Shown piece by piece: positions 36,224-50,100 of a stretch of 64,000 nt of DNA. Source of the DNA: Parachlorella kessleri (lineage: Eukaryota > Chlorophyta > Trebouxiophyceae > Chlorellales > Chlorellaceae); assembly GCA_001598975.1 (NCBI GenBank), contig BBXU01000136.1, forward strand, positions 45,248 through 109,247. The letters run 5' to 3'. The notes below the pieces were generated by a model, which was not told where the DNA came from, searched no databases, and was given only the letters and a program-made list of their open reading frames with translations. The position numbers and the translations under genes were made by a program. Within the stretch, counting starts at the first letter, position 1, and every line of letters begins with the position of its first letter.

Positions 36224-39200
36224 CTACTTCATGGCCATGACGCTCTTTTGTAGCTGCACCATGTAGTCCAGGTAGCCCTGGGTGCCTGCTGCGGGCAGGC
36301 GGTCCTCGATGAAGTAGGGCATGCAGTGGGCCTCCATGGGCAGCCCCTGCCGCACCACATAGCATTCCTGCAGGCAGGCAAAAGATGGGCGGGAGGGTGA
36401 GAGCCTGGCGAGCAACTTGGCTAGGGAGGAGAGTGCACGCCTGGAGGCAGGGTATGGCTATCACAATAAGCTAGTCATGACCTCCGCGTGCACATCTTGC
36501 TGATGCCCATGCAGGCTGCCTTCAATGACCACTCGACGGGCAACGAGCGTGCTGTGCACGCCTTCCATTCCACAGGTAAGGACGACATATGAACACACTA
36601 CCACCAGAGGCAGGAGGTTTGCATTCTGCACCGCTAACCTGGAACAGCTCCTTCCGCCCACGCAGCGCCCGCAGCATGGCGTTAATCCGTCGCGACAGCT
36701 CGCTGCCAGGCCGCTCTGGCTCGGGGTTGAGCGCTGCCATCTCCGCGCTGTTGCTGCTGGGAACCACGCCGAACACCTGCGGCAACAAGGGCAGCCCAGG
36801 GTGTGACATCGCTAGCAGCAACAACATCTGGCTGTCAAGCACAGGTGCAACCCTCTCTTTGTACCTATATGCATCGTACCTTGGCAGGTGCCTGGGCTGC
36901 TTTACTGTTAAAGCTGCTGATGCAGTAACACCACCGGGAGCGCGGTCAAAACAGCCAGCCTTGAGTTCGTCTCCCAACCTCCACTACGCAGGCTTGCTGC
37001 ACTGCTCCACTGCCTGACCAGAGCCTCGACCCACCTCCTGATAAAATGCAGGGTGTAGGCTCTGCCCCAGCCACAGCACGATGATGCGGCCGTTATCGAT
37101 GAGGTACGCGCCGGCCGGGTTGAAGTACTCCAGGCCCGCAGGGGCTGTGGGTGGCAGCACGATGCGCCCGTCAGGGCCCTCCACACCCCACGCCTCTGCA
37201 AGCAGCAGTGGGGCTTGCAGCGGACGGTGAGCATGGCGTGGGCGGTGTGCAAAGGCCACTGCACCCCGCTCTCACTACACCATCTGAGAGGGAATGCCAG
37301 CGCTTCAAGCATAACACAGCTGTCGCACATCACCAGGCGGGAAACGGGCAGCATGAAAAGCACAAGCGGGGAAACGTGCCCAAAAAGTGGGCGAGTACAC
37401 GCCATGCTCATGACAGTGGCCGCACCTGAGGGGTCGTAGACCGGGTAGCAGCAGGGGTAGATGAGCTTAAGGATGTCGTATGAAGACCCCGAGATGATCT
37501 CGTGGCCCACCGCGGCCCGCTCGTCGCTGTTCACGTCGCGGCCTGTGCCCCGCAGCGCCGCCACCTTACTTAGGCCTGCCGGGCAGGGAAGGCAAAACAC
37601 ACAGTGTTGGGTGAAGTAAAGTCTGCTGCGGGTAACACCCTGGCATGTCTGCCGGGGCGTTGCCAGCCAATAAGTAACCCCAAAGTCACGCTCCCCACTG
37701 CCTTGAGAGCCTGGGCCTGCGAACCCTGACAACAGAAAGCGCCCCAGCACCTTGTCACAGCTGCACAGCCCGGTTCCGCACCATGGCGTCCATCCAGCAC
37801 GCAGCCAAGCCATCCATCAGCCGCCCAACACAGCTGCTGTGCCGGTAGCATAGCCTCCAGCAGTGGTGCCAGCTCCATGACTCACCTAGGCAGAGCACTG
37901 GCAGGCTCTTGAGCCGCTCTGGCAGCACCATGGAGTTGTGGGACACGCCCATGCCCTGGCCACGCATGTGCAACATCCGGTACTCCCGAAGTGCGGCCAC
38001 CAGGCGCTGCTGGACCTGCAGACACAGGGGGCGGGAGAGAGCCCAGGACGCTTTGGAATACTTTAGAACATCTAAGTCGTTCGGTGTCAGTGACCTCCAT
38101 GCTCCACTTGGGGATGACGTCTCGGAGCAGAAGCCAACACACACACAAGCCCGCGCATCTGTAACCCAACCGCCGCTGCTACAGACACTGGCAGATGCAA
38201 AGGCCGCCCACCCTCGTAAAAACAACTGCACAGCACCAGCAAGCCAGCGGCCCTGCCAGCCTGAGCAAACCCGGCCGGCCACTGGAATGAAGCGACTCAC
38301 CCCCGTCCGCACGTCGTCCAGCTTGGCTGAGTAGGACCGCTCCACGCTGACCTTGGCCAGCAGCGCGGCGGTACCGCCCGCGTCGCCCGCCTTGTACAGC
38401 TCTATGAGGTCGCTCACCACAGGCAGCGCCATGGTGTGCACCCTGCAGCAGGGCAGGCACAGCAGGCTTGTAGTGGGGTGGGGCCACCATGCCAAAGCTT
38501 ACCAGGGGCGATTGCCGCTGCCTGCCTCCCTGCTCTCCCGCCACAGCAGCCTGTCTAGCAAAGGGTACAGTCTCGGCTCATCTTCGCACGGGCCCCAACA
38601 GGGGAACGGCCCTTGCTGAGCCCAATGCCACTTTCAGCCTGCAGCTCTGCCGCTTGTGGTCTGCAAATAGCACCCGCCTGCTGGACCTTGCGGGGCTCCC
38701 ACCATGTGCAGCAAGCACGCAGCGGTTTCCCCCGCCTTACCTGATGCGCCGCTCCCCGGTGGAGTTGGTGTACAGCAGTGCTGACTGTATGTAGGCCACC
38801 TGCCCCGACAGCAGCGTCTCCTCGTGCTGGATCTCCACAGCAAAGGACTGCACAGACCCGGCGCACAGCAGGGGCGTTTCTCCACTTGGGTGGATGGGAC
38901 CTGCTGTTGCACAGCCCTAGTGCAGCCAGGCAGGCTGGTGGGAAGGGCTATACCAGCTGCCTGCTAGCCAAAGGCCCCAGTGAGGGGTACGTGTGGGTGC
39001 TGCCACCCTCACCCACCTTTACTTGACGGCCATAGGCGGCTTCACCACAACCTCACCCGCCAACCCGCAACACCGCAGCAGTAGATCCCCCAAGGAGCCT
39101 TACACCGTCCCCCCCCCACTAGAGACAGCGCTCACGCCCCCAGCCGAACTACCTTGTCGGAATCGCAGGCGGGCAGGGCCAGGAGGTCTGTTGAGCGGAT

Positions 39201-42200
39201 GAAGAAGTGGCCGTAGAAGGCGCTGATGCGCAGCCCCTTGCTGCACCGGATGCGCATCACAGCCTCCCACGCTGCATTATGCACAGCATGACACACTTGT
39301 GCAGGCCATAGTGAAGTTAAAAAGAGAATTAACTTCTGCTGGCAGAGTGCTGTGAGGGGATCTCCCGGCAAGCCAACCGGCTGACAGGTCCACCCAGCTA
39401 GCGCCGCCTGAAGGGTGCGCCCCCGCAACTTCCTGCACAAAGCCAAGCCACACCTCCACCACAAGCGGAAGCGGCAGCCCTCGTGGGCAGCCAGCAAGGA
39501 GCGACAGACAAAAGTCTTGAACAGAACCCCCCCCAGCTGCCTGCCTGCCCACCTGTCTCCCGAGTGAGGTTGCGCTGCACCTCCACCGCCAGCTTGGGCC
39601 CGTCCTTGTCCGCGTTGAAGCCCGGGTAATAGTACAGCTGGCCGCCGGTGTACTTGGGCAGGGCGCCCAGGGAGGGCAGGTCCATGTAGGTGGCGCCAAA
39701 GGCAAACACGTCCACACAGATTTGGAACCTGCGCGGGGGGGCACGCGCGGGGGTCTACTGCAGCGAGGGCCTGGCTGAAACATGTGTAGGACATTGCAAG
39801 AGCTTGGTGCAAGCTGGAGCGGCAGCCATAGTGTACAGAACTTGGACTGGAGCATGATAAGCTTGACTAGCGCAGTCACAGTTGCAGGGCAGGCAGTCGT
39901 CTTCCGAGTTTTACAAGTATCCCACGCCCGCCTGGCTCCCTACTTGGGAGTTGGAGCTCACGCCACACACACCAAACAGACGTCCCTGTTGCCTCTTCCA
40001 GCACTTCCCCCCGTTCCTGGCTTGCCTGCTGGCTTCCGCGCTGAAGCGCTTGTAGAAGGGGTCGTCCGGGCAGCGCAGCGTGTACTCACGGTCCGTGCCG
40101 TACAGCGCGGGATTGTCCCGCGCCTTGATACGCCCGATGCCTGCAGGCAGCCAAGCCCAGCGGTGGGGGCAGGCCAGGCCTGGAGGCTCAAGGCGGGCAA
40201 GAGTACAGCGCGGCGGAAGCTGGCGCTGCCGCCCACCACCGGCCACTGAGTCAAGCTGATGAAGACTCAACCCCGGCACGCCCAGCAACTATCCCCAGTT
40301 GCTATACCAACCGGACAACATTCCAGTCGGTCCTCTGGGCTGCTGTATCTAGCAGGCTGCGGCAGGCCAGCACCACTCCCTCGTACTACAGCCCGCACAC
40401 ACCCCGCTCCTGCCCAGGACCCCAGGGCTGGGCTGGACTCACCCAGCGAGGGCGCCGCTGCCTGGAACAGCAGCAGCTTGCCGCCGATGTGGTTCATGAC
40501 CAGGAAGGCGGCCTGCAGCGCGGGGCCCATGGCGCTCTCCACCGCTTGCGTGCGCGCAAAGGAGTTGGGCAGCGAGTCCAGCAGCGAGTCCACTACGTGC
40601 CTGCACACCACAGCACAGGGGCGCCCAAGCGGTTGGGACCCCCCCTTTCACAGCCAGGAACATCGCCCCCCCCCCCCACACACACGCCGTCCCCGCAAGC
40701 CCTTACACACATGCGCAATACAGGCCCCATCCCGCACACTAGCAGCGCCTGCCTGAACCGCATCTCCTGCCCTGGCGAAACGTGTCAGCACCTGGGGGGA
40801 AGAGAGGCCCGGGCGCACCTGCTTTCCCTAAGGTTGACCAGGAGGTCGTCCGGCAGCGGCACAAAGGGCTCCTCCACCTCCGGCACCACCATCATCTGGG
40901 GCTGTGCCAGCGAGGACTTGAGGTTGTAGAAGTGCAGCGCGCTGCAGGGGGGAGGGGGAATACCCAAAGGGCACCGGGACATGCGTCAGTGGCCGGCAGG
41001 CAGGGCAGGGGAGGGCAGGCAGGGATGACTACTCTGCAGTCCAAGATGCGCGTGGGTAGCCAAGCAAACGAGCTGCCAAGCCACAGCGCGGTTGCTGTCC
41101 ACGCCTCAATTCACTGACCCGGGAAAGCGGCCAGCCCTTGTGACACTGCAAAGTATATGGCGCTGCAACCATGTTCCTTGTCCCTCGGCTCTCGCCGCAA
41201 ACCTTCCAGGTCAGCAGGTTCTCCCACCCCGCACCTGTCAAACGTGATGAAGGCTATCTGTGTGCGGTCCTCCCCTGGCAGCTGGTCAATTGAGTCCTTG
41301 ATGGCAGCGCACACAGCGCGCAGCATGCCGCTGGACACCGCCGCGAACGACACGTCAATGACAAACACGTAGGTAGGGGGCATGGGAGGCCGTACCTGCA
41401 GGAGGAAAAAGGGTGATGTGGGGCAGTGCAACGCCGCCTCCTCACTTACATCATACCCGCCCCGTCCCAAAAGCCTGCTTCGTGTTGCTGCGGGCGTACC
41501 ATGCCCCCCCAGCATGTAGGGGCTTCTCTAGCCCTGACTCGCTCCTGTCGGTCTCTTCCTTGCGGGAGCTGAGCTGCCACATCCACTCACGGCCTCACAT
41601 ACCGGCCACCCCAGCCAGCCACCACCTGCCAGTCCCCTTCAAACTTCCTATGCCTCCCAGGTTTCCTTGTCACCCCACCCACCACCACCCTTTGATGTAC
41701 TGCAGACCAACAGCCCCTGCCCATGTTGTGAAGCCCACCAGTCACCCACCCAGCCAGCCAGCCAGCTGGTCAGCCACCCATACCCCCCCACCCCACCCCA
41801 CCCCACCCGGCCCCCGCCCACCATGTACTCCGCGGGCGCCACGTACTCCACGCTTCCGCCGTACAACTCTGGCCGCTGGTCGTGGTCCATGCGCCGCCCC
41901 GAGGCGTCCAGCGAGCAGAAGTACTCCACAGGCACCTCGTTCATCAGCTGGCACACATTGCACACAAACCGCCTGCGCCGCGGGGAGATCAAACGACAAC
42001 AGGGGCAAGGGTCGCTTGGGCTGGGTACTTCAGCAGTTCAGTGTGGGCGTCCGCGCACGGGCGCATATCCGGCCACAAACCACCTTGAAGTTGCAGCACT
42101 GGTGACAGGTTCAGCACTCAGTACAGGCAGATGCCCGCACCCAGGCCCTGGTAGGCAGCAACTGGTATCAGCCCCCCCCCCCCTGCATGCCGGCTCGTCA

Positions 42201-44884
42201 GGACTCGTTTGCCAGTCCCAAGCCGCCTTGTAGCCCTGCGCACGCCCCCACCTGCCCCCGTCGGTCCAGGCCATGAAGGGGTTCATGTAGGTGCGGCAAC
42301 GCTTGCAGCGGATGATGGCGGTGGCGCCCGGGTTGGCCACAGGCACCTCGCCCAGCGCCTCGCTCATGGGGTGCACCACTGCAGGCAGGCCAGGCAGGCA
42401 CGCAGTCAGGCGGCATGTGGCGTGCCAGATTGGAGGCCGGCGGGCGGGGCCCACAAGCAGCACAGCAGGGAGGCAGCAGAGAGTCAGGACACCCCTCATG
42501 CGCATAGCTGGTAGCAGACATGCTCTCGTTGCCTTGGGCTATCCAGCAGTGAAGCTGGGCTGGGCCCTAGGCTGGGCCATGACTTTAATAACCTCAAGCT
42601 TCCTGGCCCATGCACCGCTCGCAATGCCCCGGCCCCAACGGGCCCCTACACCTCATAGACACGAGCAAGCATTCAAGCAAGCCTGTCCCAACTACCCACC
42701 TGCTCCAAGTGGCAGGTGCCACCGTGCCTTGAGCGCCTGCGAGTTGGGCACCGCCTGTGTGGTCACCCGCATGTACTGCGGCTTGCAGTTGGTTGCGGCG
42801 TAGGGCGGCGGGGGGCCTATGGCCTCCTCCGCAGCTGGCCCTGCGGGCCGGGGGAAGGCTGCCGCGGTGGCTGCCGCGTCCACGGGCTGGCCGGGGCCGG
42901 CGGGGGCGCCGGGGCCCAGGGACAGGGTCTCAAAGGAGTCCAGCGCGGCTTGCTGCGGCAGGAGGGACAGCGCGACGCAGCAGGGTCAGCAGACGGTGTC
43001 AGATGGAGGTCAGGGGTGCAGGAGGGGTGGCAGGTCATACGGGCACCCAGCGGCCCCACGGCAAGCGGAGCAGGCCCAGCAGCAGCCGGGAGGCAACAGG
43101 CTGAGGAGGCGCCCTGCGCAGTCATGGCTGCCCGCCAATACACTAGCTTTCTCTGCCGTCCGAGTAGCAAACCAACCAGCCTGCCTGCCTAAGGACGCGC
43201 AATCTGCCTCTTGTGTGAGGGCCAGCTTGCAAGCCGGGTGCAGCTCACCATGCCAGAGGAGTCATATCCCATGCCGGCCCCTGGGTGCGGCTGCATGCCC
43301 CCTCCCAGGGCTGGCGGGGGCGCGCCCATGCCCGGTGCCCCCGGCGGCCGCATCCCGGGCACAGTGGGGGGCGGGGGCATGCCAGGGGCGGCTGGCCGCA
43401 TAGCGCCGTAAGGCCCCGCCGCGCCTGGCGGCCCCATTGCTGCACGCAAGAAAGAAAGGTATTGCAGCAACTGCCTGGGGAGCCCTCTGGGAATGCAGAC
43501 CCTGAGACTAGCCCCAGGTGATGATGAAGGTGGGCTGGGTCACACAGGGCATCCCGCCGCCACGCCCCGGCCTGCAACTGACCTGCTTGCTGCCCTACTT
43601 GTTGCATCCCAGGCGGCTGCATGCCCGGGGGCTGCATCCCCGGCACACCAGGCCGGGGTGCCCCCAACCCCGGCAGCCCCGCGGGCCTGAAGCCACCCGG
43701 CGGCTGCATGCCAAGCTGCTGCTGCTGCTGCGGCGGTGGCTGCTGCTGCTGCTGTGGAGGCGCCCCAAAGCCCACAGGGCGGGCCATGCCCGGCGGTGCC
43801 GCAATGCCCATTCCAGGCGGGCGTAGACCGCCAACAGCCGGCCCCGGCGGGCCAACAGGTGCCGCTGCTGCCACTTGGGGCGCTGCTGGGGAGGGACTCC
43901 CAGCCGGTCTAGCTGGGAAGCCTGTGGGGGCTGCAGGGCCGGGCGGCCGGACCAGGCCGCCACCCACAGCTGCTGCTGTTGGTGCTGGCGCCACCCCGCC
44001 CGGAGGAGGCCGCGCCAGACCACCTGCTGTCCAGCATATGCAATAAAATTGAATAAATGAAAGACTGGAGCAGAGGGAGTTCATAGATCCAGCTCTAAAG
44101 ACGCGCGCAGACGCGTCGCATACAAATCCTAGGTGGCAGTCTGGTTATGTGGCACAGGCATATCTACCTCCAGCATGCCGACTCCCTGGAAGCGCCTGCT
44201 GTACCAACCTGGCTGCTGCATCCCTGGCTGCTGCACCCCAGCGGGACGTGCCGGCGGTATGCCTGCCCCAGGAGGGCGCAGACCTCCAGGGGGCGCCCCA
44301 GGGGGCCCTGCTAGGGGCCTGGGTGCACCTGCAGGTGCTACCCCCGCTGGCGGCCGAGGCCCAACCCCTGGAGGCATGGACCGCGGTCCGACAGCACCGC
44401 CGGGCGGCAGCTGCTGGCCTGGGAAGCCACCTGGGGGCCTAGAGGGCACGCCAGGGGCGGCCCCAGGGATGCCATTGGCCTGCGGGGGCACGCCTCCAGC
44501 AAAGCCTGCAGCAAATGGAGAACGGCTGTCTCTGTGTTGACTCCTGGCACCACGCTAGGGGTTAGCTGCCAAGGTAGCCGTCCTAGGGTTCCGAAGTGGG
44601 TTTCCTAGCAGAAGTCCCAGTTAAGAACTTGCTGACCAACCTGGCCTCGGTACTGGGATCGGCTGCATGCCTGGCCTTAACCCTCCTTGTTGCTGGGGCA
44701 GTGGGCCACCCGGGGCCATAGGGCGCACCCCTGCAATTAGACTGATTTAAGGTCACCTTGCAGAGGCGCAGCACAGCACAGATCATGGAGGGTGCTCAAT
44801 CAGTTGATCACCTGGGACGCCTGGGGGCTGGCCCATAGGACGGGCGGGCTGCCCATAGCCTGGTTGACCAGGCTGGTTGGACAT
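36224..44884 (-). CDS. SEC24: SEC24, cargo-binding subunit of the COPII coat
   Basis: Twenty-one exons on the minus strand: 44884-44812, 44730-44641, 44505-44209, 44023-43583, 43439-43249, 42952-42700, 42378-42252, 41972-41822, 41395-41235, 40941-40819, 40600-40443, 40140-40026, 39728-39553, 39271-39153, 38847-38741, 38442-38301, 38015-37886, 37575-37426, 37195-37035, 36776-36639 and 36367-36224 (TAG); every phase closes. The start [12 protein letters not shown] opens a Pro/Gly/Met/Gln-rich disordered arm with short polyQ. Then come the pre-zinc strand ([18 protein letters not shown]), a zinc finger with CKRC and CNVC pairs split over two exons, the trunk ([17 protein letters not shown]), [20 protein letters not shown], beta-sandwich and helical domain, and the gelsolin fold ([11 protein letters not shown]). 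SEC24 pairs with SEC23 on SAR1-GTP membranes at ER exit sites and binds cargo signals. The intron after 40026 is GC-AG. Confidence 0.95.
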
Positions 44885-45270
44885 CAACGTGCTAGGCACT
44901 TAGGAGTGCCCAACTCTCTGCTAGTTGGGGGCCGGCCCGGTGCTGAACGACTACAGTTAGCAGCACATCTGCGTGGTCACAGAGCTAGGAGCCTCAGGCG
45001 AAGTTGAGATCGCCGCTTGCTGTAACCCCATCGACCGCTCCGTATGCATCACTGGCAGTGCAAGGGATGTACTGCACTGCCAGGTATAGCTATTGGGCAG
45101 GCTGCCTTGTCCAGCTTTATAAAACGCACAGGAGTGTCAATTACTATGCTCTCGCCTTCTAGACACGCCCTGGTTGACGCAGTTAGGTTCCAGGATAAAT
45201 GCCCACGCTGATCGCTGAAAGCAGCTGTTCGCACATCCGGAAGTAACTTCCTCTGAGATCTCTAAGTCGC
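44885..45270. promoter_or_regulatory. Divergent promoter region between SEC24 and the Nudix gene
   Basis: A 386-bp gap separates the two start codons, so both 5' UTRs and promoters must share it. No TATA box is obvious. A short GCACTGGCAGTGC-like inverted sequence lies around 45050-45080 (cactggcagtgcaagggatgt and tactgcactgccaggt). Confidence 0.5.
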
Positions 45271-46015
45271 ATGGAAAGCGAGGTGGCAGAGAAAGTAGGA
45301 GCGGGGCTGCTCTTTAGGTGCGCTCACACAATGGCGGCGCGAGTTGGAGCCGCCCTTGCCCAACCTTCGCGCTGGACACTGCCAAAAGCGGCGTTTTGGC
45401 CTGTGCAGCTGTCAGGGAGATGTCTTGCTGCTTCTGAGGGCAGGAAAGCACAACGCAAACACCTGGGGACTCCCAGGCGGCAACGCTGATGCCACGGATA
45501 CAGACTTGCTTCACACTGCCACAAGGGAGGCCAACGAGGAGATGGGTTCTGTGCCTCCCTTTACAATCCTTGGCTCCGTGTTGACAAGGTGAGACTACCT
45601 CAAGGCAGCCTTTCAACGGAGCTTGTAAGCGACTTGCTCTGCTGCTGGCTTGTGCTTTACCGTGTGGTTGTTTGCGCTGGCAGGCCTGTGGAAGTTGCTG
45701 GTTTTGGGGACAGTCCACACTGCTCAGCTGTCCATCTCACTGCGGTAGCGTTCTCTGCCATGCAGACGGGGCAAGCGAGGGCAGAAACACTACACTGTCT
45801 ATATAGCAGCGCTGGATCCAGGCTCCAAGGCCGGCTGGGTGCCACAGCTCAACCATGAGCACACTGCCTGGCGGTGGTTCCCCTTCGAGGAGGCTTGCCA
45901 GCGGGTTGACCTTCACCCAGTGCTGGACATATTGCTGGGCCAGCAGGAGAACAAGGCCAGAGTGCTGGCAGTTCTGCAAAGTGTTGCACGGACACCCCAA
46001 CCCAGGGAGGTATGA
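45271..46015 (+). CDS. Nudix hydrolase
   Basis: Three exons: 45271-45317, 45409-45588 and 45766-46015 (TGA), 158 residues, both introns phase 2. The start gives MESEVAEKVGAGLLFSCQGD, a usual Nudix opening strand. The Nudix box is GLPGGNADATDTDLLH then TATREANEEMG: the REANEE catalytic core is intact, and the one-residue longer spacing with D-D in place of the first Glu resembles CoA-pyrophosphatase-type members (NUDT7/8). The third exon reads RGKRGQKHYTVYIAAL and HTAWRWFPFEEA, typical of plant Nudix proteins. Such enzymes split X from nucleoside-diphosphate-X substrates with Mg2+; the substrate is unknown. The first exon is only 47 nt and the longer read-through from ATG 45331 lies in another frame. 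A donor-like GAG/gtatga at 46009 leaves open one more exon. Confidence 0.84.
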
Positions 46016-47106
46016 CTTCAATGAGGGTGGGTCCCCTCAATGGGCAGGACCCGCTGTTCTGGCTATCGTTTGTGGTATGAGGTGACATGGCTGGGAACTG
46101 AAAGCTTGTTGAAAGCTCGTGCATGGGAGATCGCACACCTAGGTACCAGGTAGGCCCGGAGACAGGCGGAGGCCCAATGTTGGCTCCCGTGGATCAGAGA
46201 CATTTGTGTTTATGGACATGCATGCATGCAAATGTAGGTGACCTGAGTGGGGTGGACTCCGTTGTCAAAGGTGGGGAACCGCTGAAATCCTTTTTCCTCC
46301 GTTTCAAAAAGCTCCTAGGTTTCCCTCCCTGTTTTATCCCTGCAGAAGCTCTTATGGACAGCTAAGCGACATTTGCTTTCAATCAAACTATTCTGGCATC
46401 GCAAAGCTTTAGCGCTGCACCTTCCAGCGCTGCACCTTAAAGTTTACAGGAAGGTCTTGAGGCCAATAATAGAGGTTAGGGATGTATCATAGCCATGTCC
46501 ACCTGTCCTAAGGCCTCAGAGTGCCCAACTGAGCTGCTGTTGGTGCATACATACGTTTGCTCGAGAGGTCGCTAAGTCTAGAATGTTTTCAGGATCAGAC
46601 ATGTAAACCAGTATGGCATGAACTGCTACCAAAACTTCTCAGAGTGGGTTGGATGCTATGCTCCCATATTCCATGTGCACACCTAGGAAGGTGCATACCG
46701 GCACGGCAGCCATCAACAAGAGATGCATGGCGGGCCCAGGGACAAGACCCATAAGGCCATGAAGGGCTAGTCTATCAATGACAATGGGATGGTAGGCCTT
46801 TTGATGCCACAGATGTATCAGCAGGGAGTCTGCAGATTACGTCATTGGTTTTCACAAGCAACTCCTTGTGGACACACAGAGAAGAGATCATAAGATATGA
46901 CAGGCAGATAAACAAGCGAATATCCTCACTGCAACCTGCCATGCAAAGCGCACACCACTTTGCCCATATAACATTCTTGGCCACATTGCCAGAGACAACA
47001 CACTTGACATGGACACTGCTATCCTGCTGACCTTGCTCGTTCGTTATGGAAATGTCATCCACCCTAGGCCACTCAAGCTCCCAGTGATACAATTCGAGGC
47101 GCTACT
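46016..47106. other. Intergenic (convergent) between Nudix and kinase genes
   Basis: About 1.1 kb, lower in GC than the genes around it, with no exon recognised. It probably holds two 3' UTRs. Confidence 0.45.
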
Positions 47107-50100
47107 TCACAGCCTATCAAACAAGCCACGTAGGCTTCGCCGCCGGTGGGTCTTAGAGGCACCAGCTGCTGGTCCTTGCGCAGCTAAAGCTGAGCTCTCA
47201 ACACAGCAGGCGGCAGCTTCCCCAGGCTTCCTTGGCCGGTCCTGCCGCGCATGCGAGTCGAGATAAGACAAGTCCAGTGGCTTGCCTCCAGCCGAACCAG
47301 CAGTACCGAGGCTGACACTGTGGCTGACAGCGGCAGGGCTGGGACGTAACCCCCTCAGCAGCCCCAGGATGCCCTTAACAAAGAGTTTGCTTTTCACTGT
47401 CTGCGCTGTGCTGTCGCTGCTGCGCTGGTCATGTGATCGGGGGCTGGTGATGTCAACCTGGGTAAGGCAACAGCTAGGGCTGGCCGGTTGGCTGGGAATG
47501 GGACTCGAGCTGTGGCTGTGGCCACTCTTGCCCAGCTGCTCTGGCGTGGGCACCCCTCCAGCCCAGGGTGCTGAAATTGCGTTGTCGGGTGCGCAAGCAA
47601 GGGAGCTTGCCGCGTCCAGAAACTGGGCCATCAGCGCTGCATCTGCTGGGTGCCGCCCGCAGGAGGCGCACATGCCCGTCTCCGCTATGTCTGCTGGCTT
47701 GCTTGCAAACTGGAGAGAGTCCACTGGCAGAGCCTCAGCCGCGGCCTCTGATGGGTTGTCTGCTAGGGCGCTCTCAGAGGATCGCTGTGGCCGAACGGTG
47801 CTGGCGACAGCTGATAGATGAAAGGCATTGGCTGCCACGGGCTTGCTCAACGCCGCCGCTGGCGATGCCGCCGCCGCCGCGGGCCCCAACGCTCGCGGCA
47901 GTGGTGTTGCTGGTGCGGCTGCTGGCGTGGGTGCTGCCATCACCGCTGCAGCAGCCGTAGCGGAGGTAGGGCTGGCGGGTTGCAGGGGGCTGCTGCCCCA
48001 CAGGGACAGTGTGGTGTAGCCAGTGGGCTCGGGTGCTCCCAGCTGCTCATTCAACAGATAGTCCAGCACGCTGGGGCCGTGCGGATAGGTGGCGGGAGGC
48101 AGGAGCAGGTTCAGTTGTGCCAAGTCCTCTGGCTCCTGCACCAGTGGTGCTTGGGGTGAAGGTGTTAATCCCATGAGGCGCTGGGCTCTTGCTTGCAGCT
48201 TGGAGAAGATAGAGCACAGAGACCCCTAGTCTGCGCCGTACCACAAAGAGGTGCACACCACTGTCGCAGATATCTCAGCTGATGGAGGGCGCACAATAGT
48301 TGATAGGGTTCCACGGCTGAAGGCGGCACCAAACTTACCGGGATGGTGTCTAGGACGCAGCTGCGCAGGCCGACTCCAGGCCCGGCCGCCGCCGCGCCTG
48401 CGGCCGTCACCTCAGTTCCAGCGCTTGCAAACCGCGGCAGCAGCTGCTGGCGCTGGCGCACGGAAGGCTCACACATGATAGCGTGGATGTCGGGGCGCAG
48501 GCAGGGGTCGGGGTTGAGCATGGAGTAAATGATCTGCCAGAGCTCGTCAGAATGCTGGCTAGGGATCCGCTCCAGGCGCCCCATGAGCACCTGAGAGGTG
48601 AAACGCAGCTAAGTGGGCACTGCATGTAGTAAAAGTTGGGGCCAGGCTCCATACCAAAACGCTCAACATATCCACCGGTACGCTCAATCAAGGCCCCTTC
48701 AGACGCGCCTCGTTCTCCTGCCATGCTCCTGAAGACCTCACATTGATCTTGAGTGTTTTCAGGTCGTGGCCGCTAAATGGTGGCCTGAGGGCAGCCATCT
48801 CGTAGAGGAGGCAGCCTAGGCTGTAGACATCACACTCCAGGGAGTAGGCTTGCTGCTGGAGCACCTCGGGGGCCAGGTATAGCGGGCTGCCGGTCTGCAA
48901 GGTAGATGGTGGGAAGCGCTCAGCATGGTATGATATAAGGAGTACGGCTTGTCAGCGCCATTGGCACTACCAAGCCGCCGGCCCAGGCTTGCCGCCCCCT
49001 GAAGACGATTGGCAGGCTGTGCATGTGGCCCCAAGGCTGCCCCCCAACCAACCAACGTGACTTGCCAGGGTGCTGGTGAGCGGGTTGGACATGAACTTGG
49101 CTATCCCAAAGTCAGCCAGAACCATGCGGCCATCCGTGGCCACCAGGGCATTCTGAGGTTTCACATCCCTGCATGATGAAAGAGCAAACAAGCCCAAAAA
49201 GTATCGGCGCCGGGGTGTCCAACGTCCCTACATTCTGCCAAAGACATAGCGCCCCCGCCGCCACCAAACATTACCCCGGGCTTGCCTGTCCAGCAGCCCA
49301 TGAACACAACATCCCAAGCATCAAGTGCGGGGGTGCACCAAGGTGAGGCGCACGGCCGCACCTGTGCACGATACTCATACGGTGGAGAGTTCGCAAGCCA
49401 GCGCCAAGCTGCACAAGAGTACACCAGATGGCGTCTTCTGGTACTAAGGAGTGGCTCTCCCTGTAGGCCCTGCAGCGCAGGCACCACAGCGTGGATGGCG
49501 GCAGGGGCTGGGTGCAGTCTTAGGGCGCCCTTGACACCTCGCGCCTACTCTGGTGGGTGTAGGTGGCTGCAAGGTATGGGCTAAGGTAGGATTGTGCAGG
49601 CGTCATGGCCAAGAGGGGTGGATGGTGTCCACTGTGTATGCATACATATTACATCCCAGTACCGGCCTGGGCAGTGCGCATTGCCACTCACTGTATCATT
49701 TGCTCTAGGTCACCCATGGGGAGGTAATCCAGGATCACTGCATACCAGTCAAACTCTCAATCTCATGTGTTGCTGCTGGTGCGCATCTCCGGCTTTGCTA
49801 ATGGAAGAAGGGCTTACGGCATGCAAAGGCAAGGGATGGCCACATAGCAACAAGGCAGCAGGTCTGGCAGGAGAGATTAAACGCCCGCAGGCACACTCAC
49901 TGCACAGCCAGTCGCCATCCAAAAACGCCTCTGCAAAGTAAATGAAGTGGTGTGAGGCTCTGCCTTGGACTCATAGTTTATGTCACGTCCAGCGCAGCAA
50001 CCATTTCTCCAAGTCTGCAAGCCTTCGCTCACCATAGTATTTGATGACGTGCGGGTGGTGAACAGATGCAAGCAGGCGGACCTCATTAATCATTCTCTGC

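Noticed and set aside
36908..37813. 301-codon minus-strand open frame
   Set aside because: It reads through SEC24 introns and mixes frames; the SEC24 exons within the stretch are fully accounted for in another frame.
41413..42105. 230-codon plus-strand frame rich in Pro and His
   Set aside because: It runs over SEC24 introns and antisense of its exons; composition reflects C-rich intron tracts only.
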